Shown here: piece by piece, positions 33,424-41,940 of the stretch
Layout: every line of letters starts with the position of its first letter
Position numbering within the stretch: position 1 is the first letter of the stretch
NCBI GenBank assembly: GCA_019054805.1
Contig: JAHQIY010000003.1
Location: 5,146,001 to 5,210,000, forward strand
Source: Brachionus manjavacas
Lineage: Eukaryota > Rotifera > Eurotatoria > Ploima > Brachionidae
Reading direction: 5' to 3'
DNA length: 64,000 bases
Position numbers and translations under genes: made by a program
Notes under the pieces: generated by a model
Told to the model about the DNA's origin: nothing
Database searches by the model: none
Seen by the model: only the letters and a program-made list of their open reading frames with translations

Positions 33424-34549
33424 AAAGAAAAGATTTAATTCTTTGACTTTGAATTTCAAAATGTATCCACTGTTGAAATAACATTGCAAAAATGCGATGT
33501 TTCAACAAAAAAAATTTTAAAAATTCTTTTATAAACTTTAAACTTAAATTAAGAAATGTGAATCAAACCATCGAGTTGAATGATTTATAAATAAATCATT
33601 GATGAATTTTTATAAAACAAATGATATACATCACTACGTACTGTTCCACACAGACAACTAACAGTTAAATAACAAAGCAAATGGCTTTGATGATCTGACA
33701 CTTTAATGGATCAAAGCTTTCTTGAAAAATTGAAGACAACGAGTTTTTCAAGGTGAAATTTTGTCGGATTGGGTTGACATATTTAGCGGTGTACCACAAG
33801 GTTCAGTGACTGGTCCAAGATTGGCTTCTTCTTTTCAACACATCAAAATTTGTGGTCATGGATTATGGTCATTAAAACAATGTTATCAATGGTAAGCAGT
33901 TATCAGAGTCAGAAACCGAAAGAGATCTTGGAGTTATTTTCAGTACAAGTCTGAAATGGAAAAATCAAGTGATAGAGGCTACAATCAAAGCAAATCAAAT
34001 CTAAGGTCACATCATAAAATCATTCGCTCGTTATGATTGTAAGATTTATGTTGAGATCTCTGTATTTAATTTTTGCTCGTCCTCTTAAAATATATAAAAT
34101 ATTCTCAACGATGATGATTATGCAGCTTTTTAGTGCGTGGCTAAAAATCAATTGTATAAAGATTCAATACAAATAATGATTAACAAACCAAGATTTTTAT
34201 TTTAACTTTTTTTTTTAATTTTAGATGTGGATTTTTCTTGTTTAGTTGTATAAAAGTCTAATAACATAATTCTATTAAATTTAATTTATTTGAAAAATTA
34301 AAGTTTAAAGGCTCTTTTTCTCAGAGTAAAATTATTCCCAACTTAAATGAATGACTAATCTTAAATATTGATTTAATTAACTTTGAATGATTCTAAACAT
34401 TTCAATTTTTAATATTTGTTAATATCATATTCATTATTTAAGGATTCCCTCGAAGATTTACTGTAGCGATTTTTTTTATTTTAGTTGTTTGAAGTTTTAT
34501 TTTAGTGTTTGGATTTTTTTTTGTTTAGTTGAATCAAAGTTGTTTTTAT
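33424..34549. other. Intergenic with LINE remnant and a repeat-family arm
   Basis: Near 33463-33512 a 50-bp stretch (core CACTGTTGAAATAACATTG) matches the arms of the repeat at 36812-37790. A LINE remnant follows at 33660-34040. The rest, to the GEMIN8 stop, is AT-rich with nothing recognised. Confidence 0.5.
33660..34040 (+). mobile_element. LINE reverse-transcriptase remnant with internal deletion
   Basis: The plus strand reads WIKAFLKN and VFQGEILSDWVDIFSGVPQ followed by GSVTGP, the RT segment that precedes the catalytic site. A deletion then removes the YADD region, and the text resumes as NGKQLSESETERDLGVIF and SLKWKNQV, the thumb. One stop and several shifts. The order matches the LINE at 10.0-11.9 kb but the sequence is only distantly similar, so it is another family member. 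Confidence 0.78.
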
Positions 34550-35252
34550 CTAATTAAATTTTATTCGCAGTGGGAAGCTTGGCCAAAATTTAGGTTGGTA
34601 TAGATCGTAATTTTTATCATGAATCATTTGTAAATTTGTCTCAAGATACTGGATCTCTTTGGCTTTTTCTCCATACATTAGCCTTAGCTCTTCTTCTCTT
34701 TCTAGACCAGCTCGTTCCAATGGAGCATTTGAAGAACTTGATTGAGTAAATAAATTCACTTAAGATTTTGAAATTTCAAACAAACTTATCATATTTAAAT
34801 AAATTTAAATTTACATTGTTCACCTGACATATGCTTTGACTCATTTGGTTTATATTTTTGTTTTTTTTCTTTTTCTTTGATAATTTAATTTAGATTTAAA
34901 TTTTGGATTGAGTAAATTTACTTTGTTCAAGTTTGAATTTAAGGCTTTCTTCATAAAATTTCAACACCTCTGAGTCTATTTCGAATTCTAAATTTTCCTT
35001 TGCTTCTGATAGCGCATGAAAGCATTCAGAATCATGATTCCAATTAGTGCTGCTCAAAAGATTCATCGTTTCCAAGTGAGCTTTCTTACTAGCTTCAAAT
35101 ACTTTATTGTAATGCTTCATAAACACCTCCGTTTTAGGATCTTAATTTAAAGGTTAATTTTTTTTTATTGATGCTAAATTTTTACCGTTTTTCGTAACAT
35201 CGGTATAATTTTGCCAAAAAAAATTGTATTTTGGATCATTGTACCAACTCAT
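34550..35252 (-). CDS. GEMIN8: GEMIN8, SMN-complex subunit (four exons, complete)
   Basis: Exons 35252-35186, 35140-34922, 34874-34824 and 34758-34550; introns of 45, 47 and 65 bp with GT-AG ends; 546 bp, 181 residues. The N terminus SWYNDPKYNFFWQNY resembles the WYSHPVYARYWQHY motif of GEMIN8. The C terminus LRLMYGEKAKEIQYLETN...YQPKFWPSFPLRI matches the conserved GEMIN8 end (KRLYG..A.KIQ..E...QPKYWPxIPLKF). The protein is shorter than the human one because the middle is reduced, with a small Lys-rich 51-bp exon in place of a long linker. In the cytoplasm and gems, GEMIN8 bridges SMN to Gemin6/Gemin7 during Sm-core assembly on snRNAs. The identification rests on both conserved ends. Confidence 0.88.
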
Positions 35253-35514
35253 TTTTGACTAATAATTTATTATTCATTAATGTTAAAAAAACAAATTGGT
35301 ATATGAAATAAAATATTTGACTAGGGATTAATTGACTTTAAGACAAAAAGCTCCTGTTAAAATTTAACATTTTCTTAAAAACATTTAAAAATTATCTAAA
35401 TTTAAATTTTCGTTTTTTATTCAAATATTTGTCCAATTATTTATCCAACTGCTTGAAGCTTGTAATCATGTTCACATGATCAAAACTAAATTGATTTAAA
35501 TCTAAATAATGATG

Positions 35515-35914
35515 AAATTCATGGATAGACAATGAGATCAAACTTTTAAAAAATCATTTTCTTTTCTGTACTTTTTGTACTTTTTCAAAATATTATTTTA
35601 TTTGCCCCTGTTCCTTTTTGTACTATTTGTCCTTTTTGTTCCTTTTTTTATTTTATTAAAACTTAAACGGGGTCCGGGGCGGAGCCCTGGTTTAGGGATT
35701 CGGGTATGCTGAAGGTAAGAAAAATATTAGTTAAATTTAAAATTTATATTTAAAATAATGATGAATAAAAGGTTTTTTTATTACCATTAAGAACAGAAAG
35801 TACAAAAAGTACAAAAAGTAACAGGGCCAAATAAAATAATATTTTGAAAAAGTACAAAAGGTACAGAAAGGATTTTTACTTTAAATATTTTCATTGTCTA
35901 TACCTCATGAAATT
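35515..35914. mobile_element. Foldback-type element with arms of about 125 bp
   Basis: Left arm 35515-35641 and right arm 35791-35914 are imperfect reverse complements. Shared landmarks are a TAGACAATGA near each outer end, TGTACTTTTTGTAC-like repeats, and CAAAATATTATTTTATTTG. The central 150 bp carries a GC-rich palindromic core (GGGGTCCGGGGCGGAGCCC, about 35671-35689) that stands out sharply from the surroundings. No frame inside. Confidence 0.75.
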
Positions 35915-35961
35915 AGTTTATTTTTATTTTTTTTAAATTGATTATAAAATATTTATTATTT

Positions 35962-36305
35962 GGTTTTGTGAAGTGCAGTACAAAAGAACAGAACAAAGTA
36001 TAAAAAAATTTAATAAATTTTTATTAAAAAATTTAAAATAAATTCTGTAAATGCAGCATGGTGCAACATTCAAAGTTGCATCAAATGTAAAAGTCTGCTA
36101 ATGGTGTGCAGAATCTCTGCAAAATGCACCACGCTCGATTATTTTGAAATTTAATTTCTGCATAACTCTGCAAATTTAGCAGCCTTTGATATTTGCACTA
36201 GGTTGCATTTACAGAACTAAGTTTAATCCTTTAGAAAAAAAGTTATTCAATTTTTTAACATTTTTTCTGTTTTTTTTTTCACTTTGTACTGAATTTCGCA
36301 AAACC
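35962..36305. mobile_element. MULE-like MITE copy 1, 344 bp, with perfect 9-bp target duplication
   Basis: Outer ends are GGTTTTGTGAAGTGCAGTAC and, from the right, GGTTTTGCGAAATTCAGTAC. TTATTATTT flanks both sides (35953-35961 and 36306-36314). Inside is a second inverted repeat TTCTGTAAATGCA ... TGCATTTACAGAA with many TGCA motifs. The same nested design and similar ends occur in the copy at 61511-61867. Long ends and a 9-10 bp duplication suggest a Mutator-like element; the superfamily is inferred. Confidence 0.82.
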
Positions 36306-36811
36306 TTATTATTTTAATTTAAAAAAATATTACAAACGCTTTAAATGATATTTTAAAATATTGATAAAGATTTTATTTTTGCTTCAGATTAAAAGTCACA
36401 TAATTTCTTTCATAAAGATTCAAATTGAATAAAATTAAGTAATTTATTATTAAAAATAATGATAAAATACTTTTTTAAATCTAAAACAATAAATTTTGAT
36501 TTGAAATTTACATTTTATCATAAACTTCAATTTGCCCAAAAAGTCATTTTAAAGGGAATAAAATTGAAAAAAAGAACGGAAGTTTTTTTCTAATTTCGCT
36601 TCGTAAAATCTTGAATCATCATTAGAATTTAATTCTTTCTTTTTGTTCAATACACAAATTTTTGGTTTATAATAAATAAATAAATCATTTTATTTATTGA
36701 ACAACATAATTGAAAAATAATCGAAATTAAAATCTATTTATATTTCTTAAAATTGACTATTTTGATCATTAATTTTAAGGCAAAGAATATTTTATCTTAA
36801 ATTTGGTTTAA

Positions 36812-37790
36812 TTTTTTGTGTTTGAATTACAAAATGTATCTGTTGCCGGGTGGGTTGACTGGATCTCTTTGACATAGTAGTGAGAGTAGTGTTACATAAA
36901 AGATATAAAATTTTTCTATTCAGAACACAAAATCAACACTATTTTTTAACTAACTAACTAACTAACTAAATTTAAAGTTTTGTGATGGTATGAGCTGGTC
37001 AGCATAACGGGATTATGCACCACCCATCACAGGATTGCTTTAAGGCCCGGCCTTTTTCAACCCATTTTTTTGGTTTCTTTGTTGTTTGTTGTATTTATTA
37101 ACACTTTTTTTTAAATTTTAACTTATATTTATATATTTCTTAACTTGGCGCCAGCAATCAATCAGTTGAGTTAGACTAACAAACTAGCAACTAGATTCAT
37201 GACACTCATGAATATGAAAGGACTAATAACCGGGGCCTAGCTACGCCTATATAATATAGTAACACGACAACAGTATCCAATGTTGAAATAACATTGAAAA
37301 AGTGCAATGTTTCAATATCTTTTTTAGTTTCAAAAAAAAAATAATTTTGAGTTATTTTTTCTAGCATTTTCATATTTGAAATTAGACTCGTTAGTAAAAT
37401 AGAATGAGTTTAATTTTTATTTGGAAATTTGAACAAAAATATTGAAAATTCTTTTTTTACTTGTAAAAAATTCATTTCTTTATTTTTTGCCGAGCAATTG
37501 CTACTTCAGAATAAAAATATATAAAAAAACAAAAAAAAAAGTTAAATAATATAGGATAAAATAAAAAATGAATAGAAATAAAAAAAAACTACAAATATTA
37601 TCTTTAAGGATCATCATATAACAAACCCAAAGTCAAAACTTATAAAAAAACACAAAATTTTTAATGCTTGCAACATTAACTTAAAATTATTTTTTTTTGA
37701 ACTGGAAAATTATTTGAAACATCGCACTTTTTCAATCTTATTTCAACAATGGATACAGTTTGTAATTCAAACACAAAAAATGAAACCATT
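36812..37790. repeat. Large inverted-repeat element with a third internal arm
   Basis: Outer arms carry TGTGTTTGAATTACAAA...TGTATC (36816-36840) and the reverse complement at about 37751-37785. An inner arm at 37273-37316 (GTATCCAATGTTGAAATAAC) is the reverse complement of 37713-37756, and a solo copy of this arm lies at 33463-33512. Inside are a (TAAC)n microsatellite at about 36947-36970 and a GC-richer patch at about 36980-37060. No reading frame of note. Probably a non-autonomous transposon or two nested ones. Confidence 0.6.
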
Positions 37791-38173
37791 TGGCTTTCAA
37801 ATTATTTTATTAAGGAACAAAAACTTGAATGATTATTAGAAAATCTTGCTTGGCAACTAAAATATCTCATTAATTAATTTTTGTGCTTGATTATTAGAAT
37901 TATTTTCGAATATTGTGCCATTTTAATTAAAATACGAAATCATATTTTGAAAAAAAAAATTTATCTATAGTATCTACGAATATTGGTTTTTAGATGTGGA
38001 TTCTGAAAATTAATTTGTTTTGCAATTAATGAAAATGATGGCCAATCGAACAATCAGACAATTTCTTAGTCGTCTATCAGATTAGAACTTTTTGTCTTCA
38101 TAATCAGCCATTTGTCTGATTTAGCGTATTTAAAAAGATAATTCTGAAATAAAAGGTCTTTATCATAAACAAA

Positions 38174-39697
38174 ATGAATCAACTATTCACATGCCAAAAT
38201 TGCAGATGCAAATTCAATAGCAACAAAAACAAACCAAAAGTGCTCCCTTGTTCAGACCTGGTATGTTTGCAATGCTTGATTCAAAAGGTCAATATTTTTC
38301 TTAGTGGTATAATCTATGAGTGTCTTATCTGTAAGAAAACAGCTCATTTAACTGATCCAAGTCAGCTTCCTGACAACAAAATCTTAATGCATTGCTATGA
38401 CACCATGACAATCCATTTCGACTCATCAAGTAGCTTAAACTTTGATCAAAAGCTTGAGGAATTAACTGTAAATAAGCATTATGACCAAGTTATCAATAAT
38501 ATTGATATTAAAACAGAGCTTCTAATTCTACAGCTTAACAATTTACGAGACTCACTAATCGACAGAGTGAACGGACTGCGAAATCAGTCTTTATCCCAAG
38601 TTGATCAACTGTCAGTCAAAGAACCAGAAACAAATAATTCAAGTTGCGAGGAAGTATCTAATAAGAATATTGTAACTGCTGAAATGGTATATTCTCACAG
38701 CCGTCTTCAAGCAAGTTTGTATTCATTGAAGGAAAACTTTTTGATTTTTGAAGACTTGACTGACAAGTGTCTATTAGGGCATGTAATGAATAGGTCTAAG
38801 AATAAAAATTATTTCAGGATAAAAAATTTGGCAAATAATTTTAAAAATAATTTAACTCTCAGAATCGACCTGAATAGCAAAGACAATTTGGCAGAGGGAT
38901 CGATTCGCCAATATCTTTTGCCACTGTCAAGGAACAAAATTGTCAAAATCTATTTCAGCCTAAAGAGAGATCTTACCATGGATCTCTTTGATCAAAGTGG
39001 CAAATTAGTTAAGCGCGTTTATGCCTTAAATAATATCTCCAGTTTTCCTATAGTCTGTTCTTATGGCAAATACATTTGCATTTCTGCCACTGGGAATGTG
39101 CCAAATCAGGACTCATTTTTTTCAAGGTTCAGTCATCTGATTTTGTTCGATTGGAATCTAAACTTTGTCAGAGAAACCCAAAAAACATCTATGATAGAAT
39201 CTTTATATATGAACGAGAAAAATCTGTTTCTGATGTATTCTCACCGCAGCACTGACATTTGTGAAATTCTTGACTACTACCTGGACCAAACAGATTCCTT
39301 TGGTCAACAAATAAATCCAGACAGCCAGTTTTATTTAGAGAAAAATGACAATATCTATAGAAGCAGTCAAAGAGAATTGAGTTTTCCGAAAGTATTCGGT
39401 TGTTCAAATGAACATGTTTATATGCATAATAGATTTCAGGTGATCAGAATGTGCAGACAAACTGGAGTTAGTGAAAAAATGCTTGAACTGAATGGCGAAA
39501 CATCTAGTTTTCTTTTTGATCACCAGAAAAACATTATCAAAACAAGTGGAATAGCAAAACAAATTAGTTATTATAATTTTGAAGACGATATTTCAGTTAC
39601 AAGCGCTTTTTCATTTCAATTTGATGAAGTCTTTATTTCATCTGACGATTATTTAGTTTTTTGCGATAGTAATAAAGAATTTTTGAATTTTATGTAA
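38174..39697 (+). CDS. RING-like zinc-finger protein with unknown C-terminal domain
   Basis: An intronless 507-residue frame starting MNQLFTCQNC. Residues 7-53 have RING spacing: C7-x2-C10-x15-C26-x-D28-x2-C31-x2-C34-x15-C50-x2-C53, with the LPCSDLVCLQC core of TRIM-type RINGs but Asp where His is expected at the fourth ligand. A Leu-rich, probably helical stretch follows (about 90-220: KTELLILQLNNLRDSLID ...). The C-terminal 270 residues show repeated short beta-like motifs (IVCSYGKYICIS, LYMNEKNLFLMYS, HQKNIIKTSG, SSDDYLVFCDS) that recall a degenerate beta-propeller. By family analogy it may be a TRIM/NHL-like E3 ubiquitin ligase, but neither ligase activity nor target can be read from the sequence. 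Confidence 0.7.
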   Translation: MNQLFTCQNCRCKFNSNKNKPKVLPCSDLVCLQCLIQKVNIFLSGIIYECLICKKTAHLTDPSQLPDNKILMHCYDTMTIHFDSSSSLNFDQKLEELTVNKHYDQVINNIDIKTELLILQLNNLRDSLIDRVNGLRNQSLSQVDQLSVKEPETNNSSCEEVSNKNIVTAEMVYSHSRLQASLYSLKENFLIFEDLTDKCLLGHVMNRSKNKNYFRIKNLANNFKNNLTLRIDLNSKDNLAEGSIRQYLLPLSRNKIVKIYFSLKRDLTMDLFDQSGKLVKRVYALNNISSFPIVCSYGKYICISATGNVPNQDSFFSRFSHLILFDWNLNFVRETQKTSMIESLYMNEKNLFLMYSHRSTDICEILDYYLDQTDSFGQQINPDSQFYLEKNDNIYRSSQRELSFPKVFGCSNEHVYMHNRFQVIRMCRQTGVSEKMLELNGETSSFLFDHQKNIIKTSGIAKQISYYNFEDDISVTSAFSFQFDEVFISSDDYLVFCDSNKEFLNFM

Positions 39698-40100
39698 TAT
39701 TTTATTTTAATATAATATTTTTTCTTATTTTTTAAATGAATATTTAATACTAAAAATATCAAATACTTTTTTAATTGATTTACACTAATGCAATCATTTT
39801 TTGGTTGCTTGCAAAAATTGCAAAAAATAAACAATTCAAAAAATTTTTTTACGATTGTTGATTATTTTGTATAAATTTTTGACATGAATTCATTGAAAAA
39901 AATTATTTTTTTTGGCGTAATCTTACATTGTATTTCTAAAATTAAACTCGTTAATAAAATCAATGAGTTTAATTATTATTTTGAAATTGGAAAACTTAAA
40001 ATATTTATAATCGGACAATCAATATTAATGGAACCAATTTCAGTCTTGAAGACGCAAACAAATTACCAGATCTTAGGTTATTTAAACATTAAAATCCGGT
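39698..40100. other. Short intergenic stretch after the RING gene
   Basis: AT-rich. A segment near 39935-39990 (ACTCGTTAATAAAAT...GAGTTTAATT) resembles 37384-37425, so the two sites share an unresolved repeat. No gene seen. Confidence 0.4.
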
Positions 40101-40604
40101 AATTTAAATATCTTTAAATTTATTAGAAGAGATAATAGATCTTTTCAATCTTAGTCTCGAAGAAGGTACAGTTCCTAAAGTTTGGAAAAGTGCCAATATC
40201 ACAACGGTACCTAAGACATCTTCTCCTACACAAGACCCGTCTAATTATCGACCAATTAGTATTACTAGCTGTCTGGGTAAACTGCTTGACCGTATTATTT
40301 TTTCAAGATTATATGATTTCTTGGAAAAAAATTCGTTGCTAATCCAGGATCAATCTGGTTTAAAAAAACAACGAAGAACAGCATAAAATTTAATTTTCCT
40401 TATCAAAAAAGTCGTCGAATCATTTAAAAGAAAAAAAAAAGTATGTTGCTTATTTTTTGACATTTCCAAAGCTTTCAACAAGGTTTGGCATGAAGGTATA
40501 ATTTACAAGTTTATAAAGATAAATCCCTGCCTATTTAATTTATTGGATTAAATCGTTTCTTAACTCTAGAACATTTAAAATAAATATAAATGATCATATT
40601 ACAG
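40101..40604 (+). mobile_element. Old LINE, part 1: N-terminal reverse-transcriptase segment
   Basis: Frames with stops read LEEIIDLFNLSLEEGTVPK, then VWKSANITTVPK, NYRPISITSCLGKLLDRII, then CCLFFDISKAF and NKVWHEGI, and finally LNSRTFKININDHIT, the usual order in a Jockey-like reverse transcriptase up to just before the VPQG motif. The element is interrupted at about 40605 by an inverted-repeat element. Confidence 0.78.
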
Positions 40605-40928
40605 TGCTGCTAAGATACGATTAATTCACAATATTTTACGTAAAATTACGTTAATATACCAAATTTGACGATAAATTACGTGAAATGACAAATTCTACAA
40701 AACGTCATTAATTTTTTTTCATTGAAAGTTTTTAAAATCGATTTTTTTTTTGAACAAAATTTACGTAAAATATTGCTATTCGATTGTTACGATTTTTTCC
40801 AAAAATTTTGGCAATTTTGTGTTTGACCAAATAAAACGTTAATTTTCGAAATTTTACGTCAAATGACGTTTTGTAGAATTTGTCATTTCACGTAATTTAT
40901 CGTCAAATTTGGTGAATTAACGTAATTT
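40605..40928. mobile_element. Inverted-repeat element inserted in the old LINE
   Basis: The 65-bp arms 40643-40707 and 40864-40928 are reverse complements with about two mismatches (core TTTGACGATAAATTACGTG); spacer 156 bp. The flanking LINE text resumes right after it at the FIIFINDIP motif, so the insertion, with a small deletion, falls inside the reverse-transcriptase region. Outer limits beyond the arms are approximate. Confidence 0.75.
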
Positions 40929-40990
40929 AGTCCTTTTTTATTTATTATATTTATTAATGATATTCCTAAAAGAAATAAATCTAATAAAGC
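40929..40990 (+). mobile_element. Old LINE, part 2: LFIIFINDIP segment
   Basis: Only about 60 bp, reading PFLFIIFINDIPKRNKSNK, the conserved stretch between VPQG and the catalytic Asp pair. The next sequence belongs to a different, younger LINE. Confidence 0.75.
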
Positions 40991-41745
40991 CTTGGCAGCA
41001 TGGTGCGACAAATGGCTGATGAAACTGAACCTCGGCAAATGTAAGGTCATGCATAACGGTAAGCATAACCCGGGGAATAAATACCACATCTTAGATAGGT
41101 CGACTGGTATACCACACGAGCTTGAGGTTACTAAAACGGAAAATGACCTGGGAGTCTATGTGAGTGACACTTTTGGCACAAAGATTCAGTTGGATAAATC
41201 CGCGGCAAAAGCCAAATCCATGCTTGGAGTGCTTCGCAAGACGCTGGTTTCGAGGGATGAGTACATATGGAAACAAATGTACACTACGTACGTCAGACCG
41301 CATCTTGAGTATGCAATCCAAGCATGGAGACCATACCGCCTCGGCGAGATAAACACACTGGAAAAAGTTCAGCGCCGTGCCACCAAAGTCCCAACTCAAC
41401 TCCGCGACATGAGATTCGTAGACAGGTGCCCAAAACTGAAGTTGACAACGCTGGAGGAAAGGAGAGCCAGGGGTGATTTGATAGAAATATTCAAATTCAG
41501 AAAGGACTGGACTCTGTCGAATGGCACTCCTCTCTACAAGTTGGACCGCCCAGAAGCCGGCATCGAGGGCACATCAAATCAGAGCTAGTGAAGGACTGTC
41601 TAACTAGACGTAACGCTTTTCGCAACAGGGTAGCACGAATGAGGAACAAGCTACCCGATTCAGTCATTGACGCACAAGTGTCAACTCTTTCAAGAAGAGG
41701 ATTGACGACCAACTCGCAGTCATCCAAATACTACTACTAATAATA
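40991..41745 (+). mobile_element. Young 5'-truncated LINE inserted in the old LINE
   Basis: An almost open 198-codon frame begins AAWCDKWLMKLNLGKCKVMH and continues with [21 protein letters not shown] and VQRRATKVP, the thumb and C-terminal part of a CR1/RTE-like reverse transcriptase. A frameshift near 41565 leads to RRNAFRNRVARMRNKLPDS. The end is a TACTACTAATAATAAT tail. Base composition is much less AT-rich than the surroundings and lesions are few, so this copy is recent. It is truncated at the 5' side at about 40991. Confidence 0.85.
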
Positions 41746-41940
41746 ATGAATATTCACAAGACGATCTTGTGAATTTTTTATTTATAAAAAAATTGAATCA
41801 TAGAAAGTAAGATGAATAAGTACTTAGTTGAATTAGAACAGTGGCTTATCAAGTGGAAAATGAAGATTTCGGTTGAAAAGTCTTGCTCAATGATTTTTAG
41901 TAAAAACAACAAAAGGGCTTGTTTATCAATTTTCTAGAGT
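41746..41940 (+). mobile_element. Old LINE, part 3: resumes after the young insertion
   Basis: Reading resumes with EYSQDDLVNFLF, in the position of the catalytic (F/Y)ADD block, then MNKYLVELEQWLIKWKMKIS and VEKSCSMIFSKN, the segment that normally follows. This continues the frame left at 40990. Downstream decay is too strong to follow beyond about 41.95 kb. Confidence 0.72.

Larger units (their letters stand above)
35253..38173. other. Intergenic cluster of inverted-repeat elements between GEMIN8 and the RING gene
   Basis: GEMIN8 (minus) and the RING-like gene (plus) diverge here. Three structured repeats are listed separately (35515-35914, 35962-36305, 36812-37790). The remaining sequence, including 37790-38173 before the RING-gene start, is AT-rich with no gene. 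A TATTTAAAAAG stretch just upstream of the RING gene (near 38128) could serve as a TATA-like element. Confidence 0.5.

Noticed and set aside
37120-37160. LTR primer-binding site (TTGGCGCCAGCAATC)
   Set aside because: No flanking LTRs or gag/pol frames are visible; the short match to the TGGCGCC start of a tRNA-primer site is not enough.
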